In this document: in pieces, positions 17,719 through 24,988 of the stretch | Layout of the letters: each line of letters begins with the position of its first letter | Numbering within the stretch: the first letter of the stretch is position 1 | DNA from: Bacillota bacterium | GTDB taxonomy: Bacteria > Bacillota > Dethiobacteria > DTU022 | Length of the DNA: 39,165 nucleotides | Direction: 5' to 3' | Assembly (NCBI GenBank): GCA_016874655.1 | Contig: VGTO01000005.1 | Location: forward strand, 1-39,165 | Translations under genes and position numbers: made by a program | Notes under the pieces: model-generated | Seen by the model: the letters and a program-made list of their open reading frames with translations, nothing else | Told to the model about the DNA's origin: nothing | Database searches by the model: none

Positions 17719-17755
17719 TTTTTTACATTATGAACGATTAGCAAAGGGGTTACCG

Positions 17756-17890
17756 ATGAAGAGAACATATCAGCCTAAAACAAGACAAAGAAAAAGAGTG
17801 CACGGCTTTTTAAAACGCATGAGCAGCCAGGCCGGAAGGCAGGTTATCAGCAGAAGAAGGAAAAAAATGAGAAAAAGATTAAGCGCATAA
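17756..17890 (+). CDS. rpmH: 50S ribosomal protein bL34
   Basis: bL34 is a small basic protein of the large ribosomal subunit. The 44-aa product [20 protein letters not shown]... has the family's full length and ends [12 protein letters not shown]. The frame is open further upstream, but that stretch overlaps the promoter; the ATG at 17756 with AAAGGGG six bases before it is the real start. It is followed three bases later by rnpA, the near-universal arrangement next to the origin. Confidence 0.98.
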   Translation: MKRTYQPKTRQRKRVHGFLKRMSSQAGRQVISRRRKKMRKRLSA

Positions 17891-17893
17891 AAG

Positions 17894-18223
17894 ATGCCAC
17901 TGTTCAGGCTTAAAAAAAACTGGGAATTTAAGCGGGTTTACCGCTACGGCAGGACGGTTGTTTCAAAAAATATCGTCCTTTATTACTGCCCAAACGGATC
18001 GGAATGCAACCGAATCGGCTTTTCCATCAGTAAAAAAGTTGGTGGTAGCGTCATCAGGAACCGGATTAAAAGGTTTTTTAAGGAAGCGTTTTTAAACCTG
18101 GAAAATAGGTTAAAAAAGGGTTATGATATTATTCTCATCGCCCGTAATCCTTCTGCAGATCTGGACTTTCATGAAGCACTCAGGGAGTTGACTAAACTGT
18201 GCCAGAAAGGGCAGCTTTTTTAA
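17894..18223 (+). CDS. rnpA: ribonuclease P protein component
   Basis: RnpA assists the RNase P RNA in removing 5' leaders from tRNA precursors. The 109-aa protein shows the signature region FSISKKVGGSVIRNRIKRFFKEAF (RNR motif near residue 56) and an N-terminal start PLFRLKKNWEFKRVYRYGR. There is no strong Shine-Dalgarno before the ATG, so translation may be coupled to rpmH. It overlaps yidD downstream. Confidence 0.97.
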   Translation: MPLFRLKKNWEFKRVYRYGRTVVSKNIVLYYCPNGSECNRIGFSISKKVGGSVIRNRIKRFFKEAFLNLENRLKKGYDIILIARNPSADLDFHEALRELTKLCQKGQLF

Positions 18224-18462
18224 AGAGAGCAGTAAGCAAGCCGGAGCAGCTGGTTACAAAAGGTTGTATGGCTTTGATTAGCTTGTATCGCCTCTTTATT
18301 TCACCATTGAAACCTAAGGTTTGCCGTTTTTATCCATCCTGTTCACAGTACACCTATGATGCCCTGAACAAGTATGGTCTTTGCAGGGGTTTGGTGATGG
18401 GACTAAAGAGATTATCCCATTGCCACCCCTTTAACCCAGGAGGATATCACCCTGTAGAATAG
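18199..18462 (+). CDS. yidD: membrane protein insertion efficiency factor YidD
   Basis: YidD is a small protein thought to help YidC-dependent membrane insertion. The signature CRFYPSCSQYTYDALNKYG and the C-terminal CHPFNPGGYHPVE are clear. The frame starts at a GTG at 18199 inside the end of rnpA and encodes 87 aa; an ATG at 18268, with an AAAGG four bases upstream, would give 64 aa beginning MALISLYRLF and fits the family N-terminus better than the longer form. The choice is open. It lies between rnpA and yidC as usual. Confidence 0.93.
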   Translation: MPERAAFLKRAVSKPEQLVTKGCMALISLYRLFISPLKPKVCRFYPSCSQYTYDALNKYGLCRGLVMGLKRLSHCHPFNPGGYHPVE

Positions 18463-18484
18463 GGTCCATATAGGAGGTAAAAGA

Positions 18485-19327
18485 ATGATTGATGCTATAG
18501 CTCAATTTTTTGGGGTTGTTATCAGCGCTATATACGAGTATATCCCTAACTTTGGAATGGCGATTATCATTATGACCGTAATGGTTAAGCTGGTAACGTT
18601 TCCCCTAAATAACAAGCAGATTCAGTCCGCAAAAAAAATGCAGGCACTACAGCCTGAGATGAAAAAGATTCAACAAAAATATAAGGATGATAAAGAGAAA
18701 CAAAACCAGGCGATGTCTGAATTCATGCGGGAGAACAACATGAATCCACTGGCCGGCTGTCTACCGCTTTTGGTGCAGTTTCCGGTTCTTATTGGCATCT
18801 TCAGGCTGTTGCAGGATGCCGGTAAATATTTGGATATGAATGTTATCAATCAATATCTTTTTCAGTCAGCGGAACTGATTGATCTACTGAAAATTCCCCT
18901 GACCAACTTGAGTTTTTCTGCTTTTACGAGTCAATTCAGCTATTACTATATATTCCCTTTAATCGCCGGAGCAACAACTTACCTCTATTCACAAATGTCG
19001 ATGTCCTCGGACAGCAGTCAAAAAATGATGCTTTACATGATGCCGGTTATGATTACCGTTTTCAGCTTCAGTTTTCCCGTAGGATTGGTAATCTACTGGA
19101 TCATGAATAATGTTTTTTCTATCGGACAGCATAAACTGATTGTGCACCTCGATGCCATAAAAGAGAAAGAAAAAGCCCCGGTAGCTGCTGAAGCTCAGGA
19201 CAAGAAGAGCAATAAAGATCAGCTAATTGCTGATCGGGAAGATCGGACAGATGCAAAAACGGAGACACCAGAAAAGGAAGAAAAGACAGCTAAGCCGCGG
19301 TCAAAAAAGGGAAAGGGAAAAAGATGA
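18485..19327 (+). CDS. yidC: membrane protein insertase YidC/SpoIIIJ
   Basis: YidC inserts membrane proteins with or without the Sec translocon. The 280-aa protein is the short Gram-positive type, with about five transmembrane segments, a cytoplasmic hairpin after TM1 (QSAKKMQALQPEMKKIQQKY) and a lysine-rich cytoplasmic C-tail. Lys35 in TVMVKLVTFPL stands where Bacillus SpoIIIJ has its essential groove arginine, a conservative change. No lipobox cysteine is seen at the N-terminus. The start is supported by AGGAGG. It overlaps jag by four bases (ATGA). Confidence 0.97.
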   Translation: MIDAIAQFFGVVISAIYEYIPNFGMAIIIMTVMVKLVTFPLNNKQIQSAKKMQALQPEMKKIQQKYKDDKEKQNQAMSEFMRENNMNPLAGCLPLLVQFPVLIGIFRLLQDAGKYLDMNVINQYLFQSAELIDLLKIPLTNLSFSAFTSQFSYYYIFPLIAGATTYLYSQMSMSSDSSQKMMLYMMPVMITVFSFSFPVGLVIYWIMNNVFSIGQHKLIVHLDAIKEKEKAPVAAEAQDKKSNKDQLIADREDRTDAKTETPEKEEKTAKPRSKKGKGKR

Positions 19328-19944
19328 GCGGATATGAAGAAACTGGTAAAACTGTCGATGAAGCAGTTGAGAAAGCGCTATTAAAATTGGGCATAAAGAA
19401 AGATAATGCCAGGATTGAAATCTTAGGTGAGCCGTCATCGGGCATCTTGGGTCTGATCGGTAGCAAAGAGGCAAGGGTAAAGGTTAGCCCCCTGCAAACA
19501 ACAGACCAGTTTCTAAAAGAGTACCTATCCACCCTGCTCAAGTTGATGAACATCAGTGGCATAGTATGGGTTGATGAAGATGAAGAAAAGCTGGAAGCAG
19601 AAATAGAGGGAAACGAAGTTGGAGCCCTGATCGGCAGGCGCGGTAGGACACTGGGTGATTTACAGTACTTACTAAACATCATTGTCAGAAGGCAGTTTCC
19701 CGGCCTGAATAAAATGGTGGTTGTTGATGTTGAAAAGTATCGCCAAAGGCGGGAAAAAACCCTCACACAGCTGGCTCGGAGTGTCGCAAAAAAAGTAAGC
19801 TCCGGAGGCTATGAACAGGCACTTGAACCGATGACTCCGCAGGAACGGCGCATTATTCATTTAGCCTTGCAGGATGATTTGGATGTTACCACTTACAGTT
19901 CGGGGCAGGAGCCTTTCAGAAAAGTTATTGTAGCTCCACGCTAA
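19324..19944 (+). CDS. jag: Jag/KhpB RNA-binding protein
   Basis: Jag (SpoIIIJ-associated, also called KhpB) is an RNA-binding protein linked to cell elongation and sporulation. At 206 aa it shows the Jag N-terminal domain (residues 1-50, VDEAVEKALLKLGIKKDNA), a KH domain with GALIGRRGRTLGDLQYLLNI and a C-terminal R3H domain (MTPQERRIIHLALQ). It is coupled to yidC and is the last gene before a terminator. Confidence 0.96.
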   Translation: MSGYEETGKTVDEAVEKALLKLGIKKDNARIEILGEPSSGILGLIGSKEARVKVSPLQTTDQFLKEYLSTLLKLMNISGIVWVDEDEEKLEAEIEGNEVGALIGRRGRTLGDLQYLLNIIVRRQFPGLNKMVVVDVEKYRQRREKTLTQLARSVAKKVSSGGYEQALEPMTPQERRIIHLALQDDLDVTTYSSGQEPFRKVIVAPR

Positions 19945-19958
19945 AATGGTTGATTACT

Positions 19959-19993
19959 GCCGCCCCAGTACTGTATTTGGGGCGGCTTTTATT
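19959..19993 (+). terminator. terminator after jag
   Basis: GCCGCCCCA (19959-19967) pairs perfectly with TGGGGCGGC (19978-19986), followed by TTTTATT. It ends the rpmH operon 15 bases after the jag stop. Confidence 0.93.
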
Positions 19994-20007
19994 ATGCCTG
20001 AAACAAC

Positions 20008-21429
20008 ATGAAAAGATGTGATTATGTGGCGATAGAAGCTAAGAAAAACAGCAATGATACAATTGTGGCTATCAGCACTCCTCTTGGCGAAGGTGGCATC
20101 GGTATTGTCAGATTGAGCGGTTCGGAGTCCTTCCCTTTAGTCCGGAAAATATTTGAATGCCACAAAAGCAACGAGCCGGACTATCCGAAACCGAGATACC
20201 TTTATTATGGAACAGTGAAAGATCAAAATGGTGAAATCATTGATGAAGCATTGGTCTCCTTCATGCCTGCTCCTCATACCTACACCCGTGAAGATCTGGT
20301 TGAAATAAATTGCCACAGTGGGATCATTAACCTGCGTGCTGTTTTAAAGATCTTATTGGCTATGGACATCAGGCTTGCCGAGCCGGGTGAATTTACAAAA
20401 AGAGCTTTTCTAAACGGGCGCATCGATCTTAGCCAGGCGGAGGCGGTCATTGGTCTGATCCGCGCCCGTTCAGAAGAGGCAACGAAAGCGTCCCTGCGAA
20501 CCCTCCAGGGAATGCTGGCAAAAACAGTAAACGACATCCGGGATCGGATCATTGAGGTCAGGGCTCCAATTGAAGCCGAAATAGATTATCCGGAGGAGTT
20601 CATGGACGAACTGCCAACCATCGCAGCAACGCAGATCGAACTGCTGGCGATTAAAGATAAATTAGAGACGCTGTTGCAAGGAGTTACCAGGAACAGAGCT
20701 TATCAGGAGGGAGTGGCCGTTGCAATAATCGGCAAGCCAAATGTTGGCAAGTCCTCCCTTCTCAACAGGTTACTGGGAGATCAGAAAGCGATTGTGCATG
20801 AGCTTCCGGGCACCACCCGCGATCTGCTCGAAGGATCCTTGATGCTCGGCGGTTATCCGCTGCGATTGATTGATACGGCTGGGATTCAGGGGTCAGATGA
20901 TCCGGTTGAGGTTGAGGGTATAAAGAGAGCCAGGTCTGTTGCGGCAGAGGCTCAACTGATCCTACTGGTGATCGATGGCTCCTTGCCCTTTGATCCGGAC
21001 ATCGTCAAGATGATTTCCCCGATCAGCGGAGAACAACGATTAATTGTTATTATCAATAAAAGCGATTTACCGCAAATAGTTACAGCTGATCAAGTGAAGA
21101 AACAATTTGGAGAAGTGACGGCAGTTTCCGTCTCTGTTTTAAAAGGCTCTGGTATCCCTTTACTGGAAAAGGCCGTGGCCGATGGACTGGACCAGCATTT
21201 TGGAGAGCTTAGCGACAGTCCGATTCTGATTACTTTCCGTCAGGAAGAGATCCTTACTGAGGCCTTGCTCGGAATCAGGCAAGCTGAAAGGGCGCTGCTT
21301 TCTGAACCGGCAGAGATCACCAGCTTGTTGTTACAGCAGGTCTGGTTAACCTTGGGGCAGATCACCGGGGACACAGCCGGTGATGATCTGCTGGATCGGG
21401 TTTTCAGTCAGTTTTGCCTGGGCAAGTAA
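20008..21429 (+). CDS. mnmE: tRNA modification GTPase MnmE
   Basis: MnmE, with MnmG, places the carboxymethylaminomethyl group at wobble uridine 34 of certain tRNAs. The 473-aa protein has an N-terminal tetrahydrofolate-binding domain, a helical domain carrying a G domain with G1 GKPNVGKS (242-249), PGTTRD, DTAG (289-292) and NKSD, and the C-terminal CLGK motif with the conserved Cys. The start is unclear: the ATG at 20008 has a weak ribosome site, and a GTG at 20026 is possible. MnmG, normally next, is not present here. Confidence 0.96.
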   Translation: MKRCDYVAIEAKKNSNDTIVAISTPLGEGGIGIVRLSGSESFPLVRKIFECHKSNEPDYPKPRYLYYGTVKDQNGEIIDEALVSFMPAPHTYTREDLVEINCHSGIINLRAVLKILLAMDIRLAEPGEFTKRAFLNGRIDLSQAEAVIGLIRARSEEATKASLRTLQGMLAKTVNDIRDRIIEVRAPIEAEIDYPEEFMDELPTIAATQIELLAIKDKLETLLQGVTRNRAYQEGVAVAIIGKPNVGKSSLLNRLLGDQKAIVHELPGTTRDLLEGSLMLGGYPLRLIDTAGIQGSDDPVEVEGIKRARSVAAEAQLILLVIDGSLPFDPDIVKMISPISGEQRLIVIINKSDLPQIVTADQVKKQFGEVTAVSVSVLKGSGIPLLEKAVADGLDQHFGELSDSPILITFRQEEILTEALLGIRQAERALLSEPAEITSLLLQQVWLTLGQITGDTAGDDLLDRVFSQFCLGK

Positions 21430-21453
21430 CCGAAAGGCTTCAGGTGCGTAAAA

Positions 21454-22182
21454 ATGAATCAAGCGATTAAACCGGAAATTGTTCTCAATGAGGCCATCAA
21501 GAATCTCGGGCTGACCCTGGAAGAGCAGAAAAAGGGTTTGCTTCTAGAGTATTGTTCACTCTTGCTGGCCGGCCTCAAAAAGCAGCGCCTCACCGGAGAA
21601 AATTCAATTGAGGATTTGATTAACCGACAGATTTACGATTGCCTTTTCCCAGTTAAGAGCAGATCATTTGAAAAAAACAGTCGTATTATTGATCTGGGAA
21701 GCGGAGGAGGACTGCCGGGTATTCCGCTGGCCATCTGCTTACCGGAATGTAAGCTATTTCTGCTTGATGCCAGTCAGAAAAAAGCTGCTTTTCTGGAAGA
21801 AACAGTACATTCACTGGAACTTAAAAATGTCAATATCATCAGGGAAAGAGCAGAAAATTGCGGACGGGATAGTGCTTATCGTGAAAAATTTGATTACGTC
21901 TTGAGCAAGGCCGTTGCCAAAGCAGCTGTGCTGGCAGAGCTTGCACTGCCGCTCTTATTCCCCGGAGGGAAGGCCGTTTTTTATAAGGGGCCACGTGGAG
22001 AGCAGGAGATGAAAGCAGCAGCAAGAGCGCTTACATTATGCGGAGGGAAGCTGACGGAACGTTTAGACTACACATTGCCAACAGGTGAAAAAAGAGTTAT
22101 CTATATGGTGGAGAAAGTCGTATTGACACCCGCACAATACCCACGTACAGAAGGCAAACCAGCGCGTCGACCAATAAAATAA
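21454..22182 (+). CDS. rsmG: 16S rRNA (guanine-527-N7)-methyltransferase
   Basis: RsmG methylates G527 of 16S rRNA with S-adenosylmethionine; its loss gives low-level streptomycin resistance. The 242-aa protein has the SAM-binding motif DLGSGGGLPGIPLAI near residue 74, followed by LLDASQKKAAFLEE and the FDYVLSKAVA segment. AGGTG lies seven bases before the ATG. It directly follows mnmE (24-base gap) and precedes noc. Confidence 0.96.
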   Translation: MNQAIKPEIVLNEAIKNLGLTLEEQKKGLLLEYCSLLLAGLKKQRLTGENSIEDLINRQIYDCLFPVKSRSFEKNSRIIDLGSGGGLPGIPLAICLPECKLFLLDASQKKAAFLEETVHSLELKNVNIIRERAENCGRDSAYREKFDYVLSKAVAKAAVLAELALPLLFPGGKAVFYKGPRGEQEMKAAARALTLCGGKLTERLDYTLPTGEKRVIYMVEKVVLTPAQYPRTEGKPARRPIK

Positions 22183-22190
22183 TGGATTTA

Positions 22191-22204
22191 TTACCGATAG
22201 GTAA
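22191..22204 (+). terminator. weak hairpin after rsmG
   Basis: TTACC-GATA-GGTAA forms a five-pair stem with a tetraloop eight bases after rsmG and is followed by CTGTTTTTC. Too weak to call a terminator with confidence. Confidence 0.25.
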
Positions 22205-22289
22205 CTGTTTTTCAGGCTGAATTGAAGGAAAGCAGGGCTGCTTGTCAAATTAGAACTAAGTATCATATCTTAGAAAAGGTGCTGGTGAA

Positions 22290-23141
22290 ATGACAGAAGA
22301 ATGGATGGATCAATTTCCACTCCAAGAAAGTGAACCGACTACAGAAAATGTTCTCGCCATCGATCTGGCCCGGATCAGGCCGAACCCCTTTCAGCCCCGC
22401 CGTGAAATAGCGGAGGAGAAAATTAGTGAACTGGCCCAGTCAATTAAATCCTGCGGACTTATTCAGCCGATTGTGGTCCGGCGAGTTGGAGATGGTTATC
22501 AAATAGTTGTGGGAGAGCGTAGATATCTAGCCTGCCGTAAACTGGGTTGGAAAAAGATGGCCGCTTCAGTCAAGACTCTTTCAGACAACGCCATGGCAAC
22601 AGTTGCCCTAATTGAGAACCTGCAGCGTGAAAATCTGAACTATATTGAAGAAGCCATGGGCTATACCAACTTGATGAAAAATTTCAATCTTACTCAGGAG
22701 CAACTGGCGCAGCGGTTAGGGAAAAGCCAGTCCACAATCGCCAACAAAATCAGGCTGCTTAAGCTCAGTGATGATATCAGAAATAAACTCCTAAAGAACG
22801 GGCTTACAGAGCGTCATGCCCGGGCCCTGCTCAGGCTTGATTCTGAAGAAGTACAACTGAAAATGATCCACGAGATATCGGAGAGGGGTCTTACCGTCAG
22901 TCAGGCCGAAAAAAGGATCGATCGGATCCAGGAAACCAGGGGAGAGCGGAAGACGAACGGACGAACCAAGCCGATTATTCGTGACATGAGGATCGTTTTG
23001 AACACAATCAGGGAGGCAGTGTCTGTAATGCACAACGCGGGCCTTTACCCTGAGGTGGACGAGACGGTTGAACAAGATTATATTGAGGTAACGATTCGCC
23101 TGACGAAAGAGATGATTGAAGCGCGAAATAACAGGGTTTAA
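22290..23141 (+). CDS. noc: ParB-family nucleoid occlusion protein Noc
   Basis: Noc is a ParB paralogue that binds its own DNA sites and prevents division over the nucleoid in Bacillus. The 283-aa protein has the ParB N-terminal CTPase domain (NPFQPRREI, GERRYLACRKLG for CTP binding), the ENLQRENLN motif, a helix-turn-helix around QEQLAQRLGKSQSTIANKIRLL, and a variable C-terminal dimer domain. Assignment as Noc rather than a second Spo0J rests on its place between rsmG and parA. The N-terminus, MTEEWMDQFPLQESE, is acidic and does not look like the basic amphipathic membrane helix of Bacillus Noc. Confidence 0.85.
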   Translation: MTEEWMDQFPLQESEPTTENVLAIDLARIRPNPFQPRREIAEEKISELAQSIKSCGLIQPIVVRRVGDGYQIVVGERRYLACRKLGWKKMAASVKTLSDNAMATVALIENLQRENLNYIEEAMGYTNLMKNFNLTQEQLAQRLGKSQSTIANKIRLLKLSDDIRNKLLKNGLTERHARALLRLDSEEVQLKMIHEISERGLTVSQAEKRIDRIQETRGERKTNGRTKPIIRDMRIVLNTIREAVSVMHNAGLYPEVDETVEQDYIEVTIRLTKEMIEARNNRV

Positions 23142-23184
23142 AAACCGGGTAGCTTATAGATTGTGAAAAGTTAGGAGAGATGAA

Positions 23185-23943
23185 ATGGGACGTGTAATGG
23201 CCATCGCCAACCAGAAGGGAGGCGTGGGTAAAACCACAACAGCCATCAACCTGAGTGCTTCTCTGGCGGCCGGCGGTTCAAAGGTCCTGCTGATCGACAC
23301 AGATCCTCAGGGTAACTCAACAAGCGGCGTTGGATTCAATAAAAACGAAGAGAAAAGCTGTATTTACAACGTTTTAATTGACGATCTTCCTTTGATGGAA
23401 GTAATCAGGGCCTCAAAATGGCCAGGTCTATCTGTTGTTCCGGCAACCATCCAACTCGCTGGCGCAGAAATTGAACTAGTGGATATGGATAAGCGGGAGG
23501 GGCGAATGAAAAGGGCCTTGGAACCGATTCGTAGTAAATATGACTTTGTCATCATCGACTGCCCGCCTTCACTCGGTCTCCTTACCCTCAACGCTCTCAC
23601 GGCAGCTGACGGTATTCTGATTCCTATCCAGTGCGAGTACTATGCCCTGGAAGGTTTGGGACAGCTGATGAACACAATAGCCCTGGTCCGCAAACATTTA
23701 AATAAGGATCTACGCATTGAAGGTGTCTTGCTGACCATGTATGACAGTCGCACCAACCTCTCCGAGCAGGTTGCCGAAGAAGTCCGCAAGTATTTTAAAC
23801 AATACGTATTTAATACTGTTATTCCGAGGAATGTCAGGTTAAGCGAAGCGCCTAGTTATGGAAAGCATATCCTTGAATATGACCCCCGCAGCAGGGGAGC
23901 GGAGCTACACCTTGATCTGGCCCGGGAGGTGCTGACAAGATGA
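23185..23943 (+). CDS. parA: chromosome-partitioning ATPase ParA (Soj)
   Basis: Soj/ParA is a dynamic ATPase that works with ParB at parS and, in Bacillus, also controls DnaA. The 252-aa protein has the deviant Walker A motif KGGVGKTT (11-18), DTDPQGN (about 40-46) and DCPPSLG for Walker B. It lacks the N-terminal extension of plasmid ParAs. AGGAGA precedes the ATG. It overlaps parB by four bases (ATGA). Confidence 0.97.
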   Translation: MGRVMAIANQKGGVGKTTTAINLSASLAAGGSKVLLIDTDPQGNSTSGVGFNKNEEKSCIYNVLIDDLPLMEVIRASKWPGLSVVPATIQLAGAEIELVDMDKREGRMKRALEPIRSKYDFVIIDCPPSLGLLTLNALTAADGILIPIQCEYYALEGLGQLMNTIALVRKHLNKDLRIEGVLLTMYDSRTNLSEQVAEEVRKYFKQYVFNTVIPRNVRLSEAPSYGKHILEYDPRSRGAELHLDLAREVLTR

Positions 23944-24809
23944 GCGACAAAAGACGACTGGGAAAAGGGCTAGGTGCCCTGATCCCCGATGCGTTTGACA
24001 CCGAATCCGATGTAGAGAAAAGCGAGATAGCACTCGAAAAAATCAGGCCGAACCCTTATCAGCCGCGAGAAAACTTTGACCAGGAGAAGCTTGAAGAGCT
24101 GGCTCAGTCAATCAGGGAGCACGGGGTTCTGCAGGCGATTGTCGTTTGCCCAACCGGCAGTGACGCTGATTACTACCTGGTTGCCGGTGAACGTCGGTGC
24201 CGGGCGGCGAAGCTGGCCGGCTTGAAGAGCATCCCGGCGATTGTCAGAAGCTACGATAACAAAGCAATGCTCGAAATTGCTCTGATTGAGAACCTTCAGC
24301 GAGAAGATTTAAACCCCGTTGAAGAAGCCGCCGCATACCGGCAACTGATGAAGGATTACAACTACACCCAGGAAGATCTGGCGCAGAGACTGGGGAAGAG
24401 CCGTCCGGCGATCGCAAATAGCGTCAGGCTTCTAGCCCTTCCCAAAAATATCCTCGACCTGATAGCCCGGGGAAAGTTAACTGCAGGGCAGGCCAGACCG
24501 CTGCTTACTATCACTGACCAGCTAAAACAGGAAGAGTTCGCCCAAAAAATAGTCGAAGAAGGGCTAACGGCGAGAGAAGCTGAAAAGCTTTCGGAGCGAA
24601 CAGAAAAGAAAAACAGGACGAGCATGGAGAATAAGCGGGTAGCGGCAGAAGATCCACTTACATCAGAACTGCAACTCCAGATTCAGCGCCGTTTGGGAAC
24701 AAAGGTGAGAATTAAGCCTTTAAAGAGCGGAGGCACGATCGAGATTCATTATTATGGAGAAGAAGATCTCGAGCGCTTAATTGCCAAGTTGCTGCCCGAA
24801 GGTCTTTAA
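23940..24809 (+). CDS. parB: chromosome-partitioning protein ParB (Spo0J)
   Basis: ParB binds parS, spreads as a CTP-dependent clamp and loads SMC. The 289-aa protein begins with a short basic segment MSDKRRLGKGLGALIP typical of Spo0J (a ParA-activating region), then NPYQPRENF, the CTP motif GERRCRAAKLAG, ENLQREDLNPVEEA, a helix-turn-helix (QEDLAQRLGKSRPAIANSVRLL) and a C-terminal dimer domain. Two parS sites follow the stop codon directly. It is coupled to parA. Confidence 0.97.
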   Translation: MSDKRRLGKGLGALIPDAFDTESDVEKSEIALEKIRPNPYQPRENFDQEKLEELAQSIREHGVLQAIVVCPTGSDADYYLVAGERRCRAAKLAGLKSIPAIVRSYDNKAMLEIALIENLQREDLNPVEEAAAYRQLMKDYNYTQEDLAQRLGKSRPAIANSVRLLALPKNILDLIARGKLTAGQARPLLTITDQLKQEEFAQKIVEEGLTAREAEKLSERTEKKNRTSMENKRVAAEDPLTSELQLQIQRRLGTKVRIKPLKSGGTIEIHYYGEEDLERLIAKLLPEGL

Positions 24810-24813
24810 ATAA

Positions 24814-24829
24814 TGTTTCACGTGAAACG
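24814..24829. promoter_or_regulatory. parS site 1
   Basis: TGTTTCACGTGAAACG differs from the Bacillus parS consensus TGTTTCACGTGAAACA only in the last base. It begins four bases after the parB stop. Confidence 0.92.
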
Positions 24830-24845
24830 CCATGCTATGCCCGGG

Positions 24846-24861
24846 TGTTTCACGTGAAACA
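24846..24861. promoter_or_regulatory. parS site 2
   Basis: TGTTTCACGTGAAACA is an exact 16-base parS palindrome, 32 bases from the first copy (start to start, about three helical turns). Confidence 0.96.
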
Positions 24862-24891
24862 TTTTCTTGTTTACGGTAACTGATTACCCTT

Positions 24892-24921
24892 TTGTCTGGT
24901 TCGGAAAAACTGTGTTATAAT
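24892..24921 (+). promoter_or_regulatory. promoter upstream of the M23 peptidase/bactofilin pair
   Basis: TTGTCT (24892-24897), an 18-base spacer and TATAAT (24916-24921). The -10 is perfect; the -35 has two mismatches. Confidence 0.6.
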
Positions 24922-24988
24922 CGACAAAGTGTTTTAATCGGTCGCGCAGTAGCTGTTGGCTGTCCGGTTTGTAAAGGACTGTTATTGT

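Larger units (their letters stand above)
17491..17755. other. dnaA-rpmH intergenic region (upstream part of the origin)
   Basis: This gap separates the divergent dnaA and rpmH genes. It holds a perfect DnaA box (17559-17567), a one-mismatch copy TTATTAACA (17526-17534), the palindrome TTGTTAACAA (17545-17554), a candidate dnaA promoter (17608-17637) and the rpmH promoter (17690-17718). Boxes on both sides of dnaA suggest a bipartite origin of the Bacillus kind. Confidence 0.7.

Noticed and set aside
17690-17755. 22-residue N-terminal extension of L34
   Set aside because: It starts inside the -35 box of the promoter; the ATG at 17756 gives the exact family length with a good ribosome site.
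24970-24985. WalR-like double half-site TGTAAA-N4-TGTTAT before the first M23 gene
   Set aside because: The WalR consensus needs a five-base spacer; here it is four, and the site lies downstream of the promoter, next to the start codon.
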